Source of the DNA: Flavobacteriales bacterium | GTDB lineage: Bacteria > Bacteroidota > Bacteroidia > Flavobacteriales > Flavobacteriaceae | Assembly: GCA_027061855.1 (NCBI GenBank) | Contig: JAMOVT010000014.1 | Span: forward strand, 1 to 64,000 | Reading direction: 5' to 3' | DNA length: 64,000 nt | Shown: one piece after another, positions 8,460-17,183 of the stretch | Layout: each line of letters starts with the position of its first letter | How positions within the stretch are numbered: position 1 is the stretch's first letter | Program-made: the position numbers and the translations under genes | The notes under the pieces: generated by a model | Databases searched by the model: none | What the model saw: the letters and a program-made list of their open reading frames with translations, nothing else | Told to the model about the DNA's origin: nothing

Positions 8460-8488
8460 TTCCTTCATTTATTATATATCAATCCATG

Positions 8489-8526
8489 CGGTTTACATTT
8501 GTGAATACAAATGTAAACCGTTTCTT
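8489..8526 (+). terminator. Strong hairpin terminator after proline dehydrogenase
   Basis: A perfect 13-bp stem (8489-8501 with 8508-8520) around a 6-base loop is followed by TTTCTTTT. It sits in the gap between convergent genes. The left arm begins CGGTTTACATTTGT, a 14-base string that recurs at 8930-8943 inside the next gene. Confidence 0.8.
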
Positions 8527-9294
8527 TTATACTTCAATTTCCAAACCGTCATATCCTAATTCTACATTATCGGGTAATTGCGGATTAATTTCTGAATGCA
8601 ATCCCATATAATGACTGATATGAATTAAAATGGCACGCTTAGGTTTTAATTCATCTATAAGAGCCAGACTTTCCTCTAAATTCAAGTGCATTTTATGTTT
8701 TTTGCGATGTAATGAATTGATAATGAGTAAATCCAAATTATTTATTAATTCTTTAGTTTTAGGAGGTAAACTTTTAGCATCTGTTATGTAGGCCATTTTA
8801 TCTATTTTGTATCCATAAATATCCAAGGGCCCATGTTTTACTAATAAAGGGATAATTTCTTTTCCTCCTATAAAATAACTCCTATATGCTTTCGGTGAAA
8901 AAGGAAGGACTTGAGGGGCTCCGGGGTATCGGTTTACATTTGTAAATATATATTCGTAGCGTTTTTTTAAGTCTTCAATTACTCTGGGGTGTGCATAAAT
9001 GGGAATCGGTCTTTTCATTTTAAAATACAAAGGGCGTATATCATCAATTCCGGCTGTATGATCAGCATGCTCATGAGTATAAAAAATCCCATCCAGAGAA
9101 TGTATATCGGCTTGTAGCATTTGCTGTCTAAAATCAGGACCGGTATCAATCACATATTTTAGATTATCCCATTCTATTATGGCTGATGTACGTAAACGTT
9201 TATCTTTTGGATCTTTGGATTTGCATACTTTACAGTCACAAGCTATTACTGGAACTCCTTGGGAAGTTCCGGTTCCGGTCAGTCTTATTTTCAT
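8527..9294 (-). CDS. MBL-fold metal hydrolase, PhnP-like
   Basis: A 255-residue metallo-beta-lactamase-fold phosphodiesterase-like enzyme. The metal site motif THEHADH is at 73-79, followed by aspartate in GIDDIRPL, a late HISHYMG histidine, and an N-terminal CDCKVC (19-24) that in PhnP-type proteins binds a structural zinc. PhnP cleaves cyclic phosphoribosyl phosphates, but no phosphonate (C-P lyase) genes are nearby, so a different cyclic phosphate or nucleotide is as likely. Promoter element TATATTTG precedes it on the minus strand. Confidence 0.85.
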   Translation of the reverse strand: MKIRLTGTGTSQGVPVIACDCKVCKSKDPKDKRLRTSAIIEWDNLKYVIDTGPDFRQQMLQADIHSLDGIFYTHEHADHTAGIDDIRPLYFKMKRPIPIYAHPRVIEDLKKRYEYIFTNVNRYPGAPQVLPFSPKAYRSYFIGGKEIIPLLVKHGPLDIYGYKIDKMAYITDAKSLPPKTKELINNLDLLIINSLHRKKHKMHLNLEESLALIDELKPKRAILIHISHYMGLHSEINPQLPDNVELGYDGLEIEV

Positions 9295-9311
9295 TCTCTT
9301 TTTTTGAAAAA

Positions 9312-9319
9312 CAAATATA
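9312..9319 (-). promoter_or_regulatory. -7 promoter element of the MBL hydrolase gene
   Basis: Minus strand TATATTTG, 17 bases before the ATG at 9294. Confidence 0.5.
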
Positions 9320-9373
9320 TTTATTTTTTATTTCTTCTTTTTTAAAAGAAGCAGGTAATGAATAAAATTTATG

Positions 9374-9381
9374 TAAATTTG
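9374..9381 (+). promoter_or_regulatory. -7 promoter element of the DUF4350-MoxR-DUF58 operon
   Basis: TAAATTTG matches TAnnTTTG, 24 bases before the first ATG of the operon at 9406. Confidence 0.5.
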
Positions 9382-9405
9382 TCATAATAAACAAGGATAG
9401 CAAGA

Positions 9406-10590
9406 ATGTCAAAAAAAAATAGTATTATTATTTTTATAGGTTTTATAACCATTCTCTTGCTATTTACCTCCGAAAAAAAAAAGGAAATCAATTGGTTTCC
9501 ATCCTATTCAATCAAACATAAAATACCTTTTGGCACCTATGTTTTATTTGATTTGGCAAAAAATAAGTTGAATTTACCTGTAAAAGAAGTCAAAGAAACC
9601 CCTTTTATTTTTCTTAAAAAAGATACACTTATCCATGGTAATTATCTTATTTATAACGATGTTGTCCAATTGGGAAAAACAAATACCGATGCTTTGTTGA
9701 ATTGGGTAAAAAAAGGAAATAACTTATTTCTTTTTACAAAGAAAATTAATCGCCCCCTTGAAGACACCTTGGGAGTCAGAATTTATAGTCATATTAATTT
9801 ACAGATGGATAGCATTTTGGATATTGATTTTACTGAAAAACCTTATCAATTGAAAAATCCGGTGGTCTTCAAACGTCCTTATATTGCCCAATCTGTTATG
9901 GAATTTAGCAATGATTCTATACCCGAAAATAAATATACCACGCTGGCGGTTTTGCAAGACAGTTTACCTCATTTTGTGGTTTTTCCTTATGGGGAAGGCC
10001 GGATTTATCTACATACCATTCCCGAAGTGATGACCAATTATTTTGTTTTACAAGATAAAAACTATCAATATATAGAAGGGATTTTAAATTATTTAAATAA
10101 CGGTGAAACGATCTATTGGGATACGCGTTATCAATACGGCTCCGGAGCAAACGGGATTTTTAAAGTGCTAATGAGCACTCCGGCTTTTTTATGGGCTTAC
10201 CGCTTGCTTTTTGCCGGAGTCATTTTATTTATTTTTTTTGAAGGAAAGCGGAAACAACGCCCAGTACCTGTAATTAAACCTCCTGTTAATGAATCTCTAC
10301 ACTTTACGGAAACAATTGCACACATGTATTTGAATAAGAAGGAACATAAAGAAATAGCAATGATCAGCATTCAACATTTTATGGACTGGCTGAAAAATAG
10401 TTTATATTTAGATATTTTAAAACCCGAAGAACAAATCAAGAAAGACTTACTTAAAAAAACAAAACTAAAAGAAGAGGATATAAAAAAACTATTTCAATTA
10501 ATCAATGAGATAAAAAGAAAAGAGAAGGTGAAAGCACAGGAAGGAATAGAACTGGATAAACTTATAAATACTATTAAAAATGGAATATAA
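9406..10590 (+). CDS. DUF4350 domain membrane protein
   Basis: A 394-residue protein with a membrane helix at about 7-22, a periplasmic DUF4350 domain, a second membrane helix near 262-278 (FLWAYRLLFAGVILFIFF) and a charged cytoplasmic tail. DUF4350 proteins regularly precede MoxR and DUF58 genes in Bacteroidota, as here, and the domain resembles glutamine-amidotransferase-like folds without obvious catalysis. Function unknown; probably part of a MoxR-dependent envelope assembly. Its last 11 bases overlap the moxR start. Confidence 0.85.
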   Translation: MSKKNSIIIFIGFITILLLFTSEKKKEINWFPSYSIKHKIPFGTYVLFDLAKNKLNLPVKEVKETPFIFLKKDTLIHGNYLIYNDVVQLGKTNTDALLNWVKKGNNLFLFTKKINRPLEDTLGVRIYSHINLQMDSILDIDFTEKPYQLKNPVVFKRPYIAQSVMEFSNDSIPENKYTTLAVLQDSLPHFVVFPYGEGRIYLHTIPEVMTNYFVLQDKNYQYIEGILNYLNNGETIYWDTRYQYGSGANGIFKVLMSTPAFLWAYRLLFAGVILFIFFEGKRKQRPVPVIKPPVNESLHFTETIAHMYLNKKEHKEIAMISIQHFMDWLKNSLYLDILKPEEQIKKDLLKKTKLKEEDIKKLFQLINEIKRKEKVKAQEGIELDKLINTIKNGI

Positions 10591-11548
10591 CCAACGTATT
10601 GAAATTGAAGAAATTCAAAAAGGAATCGCACAAATAAAAAACGAATTGGCCAAAGTAATTATCGGGCAGGAAGATTTTGTAAATCTCTTGCTTACCGCTT
10701 TATTGGCTGATGGCCATGTCCTCATAGAGGGAGTTCCTGGAATTGCCAAAACACTGACAGCTAAGTTATTGGCAAAGACTGTTCAAACCGGTTTTAGCAG
10801 AATACAATTTACCCCAGATCTAATGCCTTCGGATATTTTAGGTACAACTATTTTTAATGTAAAAAATCAAGAGTTTGAATTTCATAAAGGACCTGTTTTC
10901 AGTCAGTTTGTTTTGATAGATGAAATCAACCGTTCTCCGGCCAAAACACAAGCTGCTTTATTTGAAGTAATGGAAGAAAAGCAAATTACCATAGATGGGA
11001 ATACTTATCAAATGGAAGAACCTTTCTTTGTGTTGGCTACTCAAAATCCTGTCGATCAGGAAGGTACTTATACCTTACCGGAAGCTCAGCAAGATCGTTT
11101 TTTATTTAAAATCATCGTTGGGTATCCTTCATTTGAGGAAGAGATAAAAATTATTGATACTCATCATAAATCAAAAACAGATAAACCCGAAAAGTTGGTG
11201 CAACCGGTTTTGTCAGAAGGAGATTTGAACAAATACAGGGAGATTGTAAAAAATGTGATTGTCGATGATCCGGTCATTCGGTATATTGCAGAATTAATCT
11301 ATAAAACCCGTAATCATACTCATATTTATCTAGGAGCATCTCCCCGTGCGTCTTTAGCTACTCTAAATGCAGCAAAAGCATATGCCGTGATACAAGGCAG
11401 GGATTTTGTTATTCCCGAAGATATTAAAGAAATATTGCCTTCGGTATTGAGACACAGGATTATATTAAATCCGGAACATGAGATGGAAGGTTTTACCGAA
11501 GATGCCGTTATTAAATTGATTTTGGAAAGTGTAGAAATTCCTCGCTAG
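10580..11548 (+). CDS. MoxR-family AAA+ ATPase
   Basis: A 322-residue cytoplasmic AAA+ chaperone-type ATPase. Walker A GVPGIAKT (51-58), Walker B VLIDE (111-115) with INRSP, sensor 1 LATQNP (152-157) and sensor 2 LGASPRASL are all intact, so it should hydrolyse ATP. MoxR proteins act on partner vWA or DUF58 proteins to mature protein complexes. It overlaps the genes on both sides, and the DUF58 partner follows directly. Confidence 0.93.
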   Translation: MEYNQRIEIEEIQKGIAQIKNELAKVIIGQEDFVNLLLTALLADGHVLIEGVPGIAKTLTAKLLAKTVQTGFSRIQFTPDLMPSDILGTTIFNVKNQEFEFHKGPVFSQFVLIDEINRSPAKTQAALFEVMEEKQITIDGNTYQMEEPFFVLATQNPVDQEGTYTLPEAQQDRFLFKIIVGYPSFEEEIKIIDTHHKSKTDKPEKLVQPVLSEGDLNKYREIVKNVIVDDPVIRYIAELIYKTRNHTHIYLGASPRASLATLNAAKAYAVIQGRDFVIPEDIKEILPSVLRHRIILNPEHEMEGFTEDAVIKLILESVEIPR

Positions 11549-12885
11549 TGAAAAAGATTTTTCATTTTTATCAGTCTCTATTTTTTTCAAATCGATTCTT
11601 TTTGATTTGGGCGGTTTTGCTATTACTTTTGTTTTTGGGATATTGGTTTCCATTTTCTTTTTTACTCGGGAAATTTTTGTTTATCGCTTTTCTTATTTTG
11701 ACCCTTGGAGATTTAATTTATATAACCACTTCCGGCAAATTAATTGCAAGCAGACCTTTGCCTGATAAATTTTCGAATGGAGATCCCAATCCGGTGAATT
11801 TTCATATTCATAATCATTATCCTTTGACAACTTATGTTCAAATAATAGATGAAATTCCGCCACAATTTCAAAAACGTGATTTTCATTTAAGGATGAAACT
11901 AGCTCGGGGAGAGCACCGTGCGCATACGTATTATTTAAAGCCTGTTAAACGGGGGATTTATAATTTCGGAAAACTTCATCTGTTTGCTTCAAGCCCATTA
12001 GGATTGATTAAATGGAAAAGCAGTTTTGAAAAAGAAAAGGAGGTGAAAGTCTATCCCGCATTTATTCAAATGAAAAAATACGAATTGATTGCCTTGACAA
12101 AACAAAGGGGAGGAGGATTGAAAAAAATACGGCGTTTGGGACATAGCATGGAATTTGAACAAATAAAAATTTATACCAAAGGAGATGATTACCGTACAAT
12201 CAATTGGAAAGCAACGGCAAAACATAACCGGTTGATGGTTAATCAGTATCAAGATCAAACTTCCCAGAATGTCTATTCAATCATCGATATGGGGAGAACA
12301 ATGAAAATGCCCTTTCATCAAATGACTTTATTGGATTATGCAATTAATTCCACGTTGAGTTTCTCCAATATTGTACTGAAAAAACACGATAAAGCAGGAC
12401 TTTTGGCTTTCGAACAAAATATAAATGCTTTTATCAAACCCGATCAGAAAAAAGCCCATTTACATAAGATTTTTGAAAGTTTATATCATCTGAAAACCGG
12501 ATTTAAAGAAACAGATTACGAAAAATTATTTAATTTTATCAATTATAACATTACCAACCGGAGTTTATTGATGCTTTATACAAATTTTGAACATTTTTCA
12601 TCTTTCCGAAGACAATTACCTTTTCTGAAAAAATTAGCCAAAAAACATTTGCTGGTAGTGATTATTTTTGAAAATACCGAATTGAACGAATTGTTGGAAG
12701 CGCCCATTACAGGGACCTCAGCCTTATATTCCAAAATAATAGCCGAAGATTTTTTAAGGCAAAAAAAACGAATGATAAAGGAAATGAAACTATATAATAT
12801 TCATGCAGTTTTAACTCCCCCCGAAGATTTAACAATCCAAACCATCAATAAATATCTTGAACTGAAAAAAAGAGGTTTGATCTAG
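11548..12885 (+). CDS. DUF58 domain protein
   Basis: A 445-residue protein with two N-terminal membrane helices (about 17-57), a long extracytoplasmic or linker part, and the DUF58 signature GDDYRTINWKATAKHNRLMV near 211-230. A vWA-like region (YSIIDMGRTMKMPF) follows. DUF58 proteins are the usual partners of MoxR ATPases. The start is GTG sharing one base with the TAG stop of moxR (TAGTG). The same junction recurs at its 3' end with the dipeptidase gene. Confidence 0.9.
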   Translation: MKKIFHFYQSLFFSNRFFLIWAVLLLLLFLGYWFPFSFLLGKFLFIAFLILTLGDLIYITTSGKLIASRPLPDKFSNGDPNPVNFHIHNHYPLTTYVQIIDEIPPQFQKRDFHLRMKLARGEHRAHTYYLKPVKRGIYNFGKLHLFASSPLGLIKWKSSFEKEKEVKVYPAFIQMKKYELIALTKQRGGGLKKIRRLGHSMEFEQIKIYTKGDDYRTINWKATAKHNRLMVNQYQDQTSQNVYSIIDMGRTMKMPFHQMTLLDYAINSTLSFSNIVLKKHDKAGLLAFEQNINAFIKPDQKKAHLHKIFESLYHLKTGFKETDYEKLFNFINYNITNRSLLMLYTNFEHFSSFRRQLPFLKKLAKKHLLVVIIFENTELNELLEAPITGTSALYSKIIAEDFLRQKKRMIKEMKLYNIHAVLTPPEDLTIQTINKYLELKKRGLI

Positions 12886-13604
12886 TGAAAAAATTTAATT
12901 TTACATATTATTTCTTTTTTTTCTATCTGTTTATTATTAATCTTTCTTGTTCATCGCAAAATAGTTTAGGTACTGCAAATAAACCCTACTTCAGGTTACC
13001 CGTGTATGCTTCTCATTATCAAATACAAAAAGCGATACTTCCTAAATATCAATGGGAGAAAAATCTAAATTGGATTGAAATAATTCCCGCTAAAACCGGA
13101 ATTTTATTAGACATCAAATATGCCACCAAAGAAAATTTTTTAAATCGGGCAGTTTATCCTTGTGGAAAATGTTTTGTAAGGCCCGAAGTGGCGGAGGCTT
13201 TATTAAAAGCCCAAAAAGAATTGCAAAAAAAAGGCTATGGTCTAAAACTTTTTGATTGTTATCGCCCTTTACGGATGCAGAAAAAAATGTGGAAAATAAA
13301 ACCGGACCCCATGTATGTAGCCAATCCTTCGCAAGGGTCTATGCATAATCGGGGATTGGCAGTGGATGTTACTTTGGTCGATAAAACCGGAAAAGAAATA
13401 CCTATGGGAACCGCTTATGATTCATTTGAGAAAAAATCTCATTCCGATTATAAAAATTTACCGGCAAAGATCCTCAAAAACCGTAAAATTTTATCTGAGG
13501 TAATGCATAAATACGGATTAGAGCCCATACGTACCGAATGGTGGCATTATTCTTATCGAAAAAAGAAATATCCTATAGGTCGTTGGGTTTGGGATTGCGA
13601 TTAA
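12885..13604 (+). CDS. D-Ala-D-Ala dipeptidase-like lipoprotein (VanX/DdpX, M15D)
   Basis: A 239-residue zinc peptidase predicted to sit on the envelope. The N-terminus has a lipobox ending at C22 (INLSC). The M15D active-site set is complete: R127 in DCYRPLR, zinc ligands H154 and D161 in HNRGLAVDVTL, and catalytic E218 plus zinc ligand H221 in EWWHYSY. Such enzymes cleave D-Ala-D-Ala, for peptidoglycan dipeptide recycling or, in VanX, vancomycin resistance; no vanHA genes are present, so recycling is more likely. The GTG start overlaps the DUF58 stop by one base, tying it to the MoxR operon. Confidence 0.88.
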   Translation: MKKFNFTYYFFFFYLFIINLSCSSQNSLGTANKPYFRLPVYASHYQIQKAILPKYQWEKNLNWIEIIPAKTGILLDIKYATKENFLNRAVYPCGKCFVRPEVAEALLKAQKELQKKGYGLKLFDCYRPLRMQKKMWKIKPDPMYVANPSQGSMHNRGLAVDVTLVDKTGKEIPMGTAYDSFEKKSHSDYKNLPAKILKNRKILSEVMHKYGLEPIRTEWWHYSYRKKKYPIGRWVWDCD

Positions 13605-13678
13605 GTTTTTATTTCAACAAGAATTATAATAGTTGAAAGGTATTTTAATCGGAATATTTTAAAGATAAATATAATGAG

Positions 13679-13705
13679 AACCACTTCTTTCCCTGTGGTT
13701 TTTTA
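13679..13705 (+). terminator. Intrinsic terminator of the MoxR operon
   Basis: Stem AACCAC (13679-13684) and GTGGTT (13695-13700) followed by a short T run; lies between convergent genes. Confidence 0.7.
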
Positions 13706-13727
13706 TACTAATAAACCCCTTTGCCGA

Positions 13728-14678
13728 TTATAAAACTTTTAGATTTTTCTTCTTTTTTAAACCGTTTAAAAACGAACGGATATCCATCATTTTCTTTCCT
13801 TGTAATTTTAACATTTCAGGAAGTATAAAACCATCGGGGACAGCAATTTTCATTTCTTTCTTGGAGGCAATAATTTCTCCGGGTTGCAAAGAATGTTTTT
13901 CAGGAATAAAAGAGGCTTTATAAATAATCAGTTTTTTGGGTTCATCCTCTGTAATCCATTCGGTCCAAGCTCCGGGATACATAGATAAACCACGAATAAA
14001 ATTGTATATTTCTTTTCCGTTTTTATTCCAGTTAATTCGGGTGTTTTCTTTATTGAGTTTGGGTGCTTTTTTCGGTTGTTTGCTGTCTGGCTGAGGGATA
14101 GGATTTACTTTATTATTACTAATTAGTTCCAGTGTTTCGATCACAAGATCACTTCCTGTTTCCTTTAATTTATCATGCACTTGCGTTGCATTTTCATGCA
14201 TATGTAGAGGTATTTTTTTCTGTAAAATAATTTTTCCGGTATCGATTTTATCATCAATAAAAAAAGTAGTTACTCCGGTTTCTGTTTCACCGTTTATTAT
14301 CGCCCAATTTATAGGGGCAGCGCCACGATAATCGGGAAGGAGGGAAGCATGTAAATTAAAGGTTCCTTTTCGGGGCAATTTCCATACTTTTTCCGGTAGC
14401 ATTCTGAATGCCACTACCACTTGAATATCGGGATTTAATTCTTGTAATTCTTTATTAAATTCTTCCGATTTTAAATTTGCCGGTTGTAAGATTTTCAATC
14501 CTTGTTTTTCAGCAAATTCTTTTACAGCACTTTTCTTTATTTTTTTTCCTCTTCCGGCAGGTTTGTCGGGAGCTGTCACAACTCCTACAACATTATAGCC
14601 TTTTTCCATTATTTTTTTTAGGCTTTCCACGGCAAATTCAGGAGTGCCCATAAAAACAATTCTTGGTCTTTCATTCAT
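13728..14678 (-). CDS. fmt: Methionyl-tRNA formyltransferase
   Basis: Formylates the initiator Met-tRNA with 10-formyl-tetrahydrofolate. The 316-residue protein has the N-terminal Rossmann start FMGTPEFA and the folate/active-site block NLHASLLPDYRG containing N108 and H110. D146 in DDKIDTGK completes the triad. A C-terminal OB-like domain follows, and length is normal. It is divergent from the NAD(P)HX repair gene, with only 40 bases between their starts. Confidence 0.95.
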   Translation of the reverse strand: MNERPRIVFMGTPEFAVESLKKIMEKGYNVVGVVTAPDKPAGRGKKIKKSAVKEFAEKQGLKILQPANLKSEEFNKELQELNPDIQVVVAFRMLPEKVWKLPRKGTFNLHASLLPDYRGAAPINWAIINGETETGVTTFFIDDKIDTGKIILQKKIPLHMHENATQVHDKLKETGSDLVIETLELISNNKVNPIPQPDSKQPKKAPKLNKENTRINWNKNGKEIYNFIRGLSMYPGAWTEWITEDEPKKLIIYKASFIPEKHSLQPGEIIASKKEMKIAVPDGFILPEMLKLQGKKMMDIRSFLNGLKKKKNLKVL

Positions 14679-14693
14679 AAATTCGTATTTTTA

Positions 14694-14701
14694 CAAAGAT
14701 A
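14694..14701 (-). promoter_or_regulatory. -7 promoter element of fmt
   Basis: Minus strand TATCTTTG, 15 bases before the fmt ATG at 14678, in the gap shared with the divergent nnr gene. Confidence 0.4.
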
Positions 14702-14718
14702 AGAATAAAGCTTTTTAT

Positions 14719-16221
14719 ATGCGTACCTTTAAATTACTTTCCGCAAAACAGATAAAAGAATGGGATCGCAAAACCATGGAAATCCAACAAATTTCATCAG
14801 AGGAATTAATGGAAAGAGCAGGTATTAAACTCTTTTATACTCTTTTGAAAAATGAAAAGAAAGCTTTGAAAAAGCGTCCTGTGATTCTTTTTTGCGGAGT
14901 GGGTAACAATGGAGGTGACGGATTGGTAATGGCACGGCTTCTTCATCGTAGTGGATATAAAATAAAAGTGGTTATAGTTCCTTTTACCAAACATTTTTCC
15001 CATGACTTTAATGTGAATTTAAAAAAAGTGGAGGACTTGAATATAGCACTCGAATTTTTTGACCATAAAACGAAAATAAACAAAAAAAGTTTGGTAATTG
15101 ATGCCATTTTCGGAACGGGATTGAATCGGGCTGCTGAAGGAATTGCCGAAAAAGCTATCCGTTTTATCAATGAAGCAAAGAAATATAAAGTCATCAGTAT
15201 TGATATTCCCTCCGGAATGTATGTGGATCGCCTCAATAACCCGGAAGATGTTATTGTTAAAACAGATGATGTATATAGTATTGAATTACCTAAACGTAGT
15301 TTTTTCTTTCCGGAAAATCTTTCTTATGTAAAAAAATATTCTTTGGTGTCAATCGGTTTGGAAAAATCTATTTTAAAAGAGTTTAAAACCGACTATTATA
15401 CATACCTATTGGATTTGGAAGCAGATTTACAACGTGCAGACACTACTTATAAATACACTTTTGGTCATGCAGTAATCATCGGAGGGAGTTATGGAATGTT
15501 GGGAGCGGCGCTATTGGCTGCCAAAGCAGCTTTGCGAGCAGGAGCGGGCTTGGTAACCGGTGTATTCCCGAAATCAAGTTTTATACCTTCACAAACTTCT
15601 ATTCCCGAAGTAATGGTTAAAACAGCAAATAAGAAAAAATACATTGATACTATTCCGCCTTTGGCATCTACGGTGAATGCAATTGGTATTGGCCCCGGAA
15701 TGGGAAGAAGAAAAAAAACGCAAAAAGCCTTATTGGATTTTATTGCGGCTAATTCAACCAAACTGGTGTTGGATGCCGATGCCTTGACTATTCTTTCAAA
15801 GAACAAAAAATACTTGAATTTTCTTTCTAAAAAATCTATTTTGACTCCGCACGATGGAGAATTATCACGATTAACCGGAAAGAAGTGGTCAAATTCGCTT
15901 GAAAAAATAGAAATAGCCCGAAAATTTGCTCATAAACATAAAATAATTTTGGTTGCAAAAGGCCCTTTTACTGTTATTACCAACGGCAAAAAAGTGTTTT
16001 TTAACCCTTTTGCCAATGGAGCATTGGCAAAAGCAGGAACAGGAGATGTGTTAACCGGAATTATTACAGGAGTTTTGGCACAAAAGCAGAAACTCTTCTT
16101 TTCGGCCTTAATCGGCGTGCAATTGCATAGCAAAGCGGCAAGTTTTTTTGACAATAAAAAAAATAATAAGTTTAGCCTTTTGGCTTCCGATCTGATTGAA
16201 AATTTGAAGAAAATCCGGTAG
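14719..16221 (+). CDS. nnr: Bifunctional NAD(P)HX epimerase / dehydratase
   Basis: Repairs hydrated NAD(P)H. The N-terminal epimerase half (about 1-215) has GNNGGDG (62-68) and DAIFGTGLNR. The C-terminal ADP-dependent dehydratase half has HAVIIGGSYGMLGAA, IGPGMG, LDADALT, HDGELSRL and NGALAKAGTGDVLTGI (about 431-446). At 500 residues it is the usual two-domain length. I use the ATG at 14719; the longer frame would run 25 codons back into the opposite-strand fmt start. It converges with the lipoprotein gene at 16224, leaving two bases. Confidence 0.94.
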   Translation: MRTFKLLSAKQIKEWDRKTMEIQQISSEELMERAGIKLFYTLLKNEKKALKKRPVILFCGVGNNGGDGLVMARLLHRSGYKIKVVIVPFTKHFSHDFNVNLKKVEDLNIALEFFDHKTKINKKSLVIDAIFGTGLNRAAEGIAEKAIRFINEAKKYKVISIDIPSGMYVDRLNNPEDVIVKTDDVYSIELPKRSFFFPENLSYVKKYSLVSIGLEKSILKEFKTDYYTYLLDLEADLQRADTTYKYTFGHAVIIGGSYGMLGAALLAAKAALRAGAGLVTGVFPKSSFIPSQTSIPEVMVKTANKKKYIDTIPPLASTVNAIGIGPGMGRRKKTQKALLDFIAANSTKLVLDADALTILSKNKKYLNFLSKKSILTPHDGELSRLTGKKWSNSLEKIEIARKFAHKHKIILVAKGPFTVITNGKKVFFNPFANGALAKAGTGDVLTGIITGVLAQKQKLFFSALIGVQLHSKAASFFDNKKNNKFSLLASDLIENLKKIR

Positions 16222-16223
16222 TA

Positions 16224-17102
16224 CTAATGAGTATCTTCATCTAGATAATTGGGTATCCCATCTCCGTCTGAATCATCATTTGTAGGATCTCCGTCCCCGT
16301 TGGTATCTTCATCGATGGTTTTTACTCCGTCATTGTCATCATCATCATCAAAGAAATTGGGGATGTTATCTTCGTCGGTATCATCATTGGTAGGGTCACC
16401 GTCTTGATCTATATCTTCAGCCATATTCGGCACATTATCATTATCATTGTCTTTATCGTCCAAAAAGGTTTTGAAAGTAAAAATCAAAGGGGAGTAGGCG
16501 GGAATTCCGGATTTGGGAATATTATAGTAAGCTAAGCCCGAAGGAGTAATCATAAAACCTGCTCCATAACCACTAAAAGTTACCGTGCCATCATCATTAG
16601 GAGTATAGGTGCCGTCTTTAAAAAAAGGAAGAACTTCTTTCCAAGCATCTATGGTGCCATCAAGATAAAACCATGCAGGCAAATCATCTATAGCTGCATC
16701 AAAGATATTCAAATCCAAAGTGTAACCTTTGTAAGAAGTCAATATTCTGTCATATTTATTGATTTGGTTTTGAGTTCCGGTTGTAAAAGGAATATAGTAA
16801 AGTTCATAGACCAAATCTTCTACTTCCTGGTCGGTTACTTGGATGGTTTGTAAATTTGGATCATCCCAAATCGAAGTTTGAGTAGTGGGATCATCCAAGG
16901 TATCGATTTCCACATTGTATTGAGCATCTAATGTATATCGGTGGGTTTGTAAAAATTCTTGAATAGAATCTTTTTCCACTTGAAGATATTGCTCTGTCCG
17001 GTCTTTAATTTCGGGTTCGGTATAAGTAGGAGTATCATCCTCACATTTGGTTGCTGTCAATAAGATAAATAAAGAAAATATAGTGAAAAATCGTAATTTC
17101 AT
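16224..17102 (-). CDS. FKBP-like lipoprotein with acidic calcium-type repeats
   Basis: A 292-residue exported protein. The N-terminal hydrophobic segment ends in TATKC, a weak lipobox with C20 as probable lipid site. The middle has a degenerate FKBP-type prolyl isomerase pattern: TIDAWKEVLPFFKDG, then MITPSGLAYYNIPKSGIPAY and SPLIFTF. The last 75 residues are thrombospondin-3-like repeats (DKDNDNDNVPN, DQDGDPTNDDTDED, NGDGDPTNDDSDGDG), which bind calcium in known families. Probably a periplasmic or surface folding helper; isomerase activity is not certain because several FKBP pocket positions look altered. Confidence 0.75.
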   Translation of the reverse strand: MKLRFFTIFSLFILLTATKCEDDTPTYTEPEIKDRTEQYLQVEKDSIQEFLQTHRYTLDAQYNVEIDTLDDPTTQTSIWDDPNLQTIQVTDQEVEDLVYELYYIPFTTGTQNQINKYDRILTSYKGYTLDLNIFDAAIDDLPAWFYLDGTIDAWKEVLPFFKDGTYTPNDDGTVTFSGYGAGFMITPSGLAYYNIPKSGIPAYSPLIFTFKTFLDDKDNDNDNVPNMAEDIDQDGDPTNDDTDEDNIPNFFDDDDDNDGVKTIDEDTNGDGDPTNDDSDGDGIPNYLDEDTH

Positions 17103-17148
17103 AAGATAATAAGTTGTTAAATTTAGCCCGCAAGATACAATTTTTATT

Positions 17149-17156
17149 TATTTTTG
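17149..17156 (+). promoter_or_regulatory. -7 promoter element of the hsp15-ptrB-ppc run
   Basis: TATTTTTG matches TAnnTTTG, 27 bases before the ATG at 17184. Its final TTG would otherwise be taken as the start of a longer frame. Confidence 0.5.
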
Positions 17157-17183
17157 TCAATCATCCTTAACAAAGATTTAATA

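Noticed and set aside
8527-9294. Phosphonate degradation locus from PhnP-like and PhnA-like proteins
   Set aside because: The two genes are 50 kb apart and no C-P lyase genes occur; PhnA-type names do not prove phosphonate use.
12885-13604. Vancomycin resistance cluster suggested by the VanX-like enzyme
   Set aside because: No vanH, vanA-type ligase or VanRS genes nearby, and the gene is tied to the MoxR operon; cell-wall recycling is more likely.
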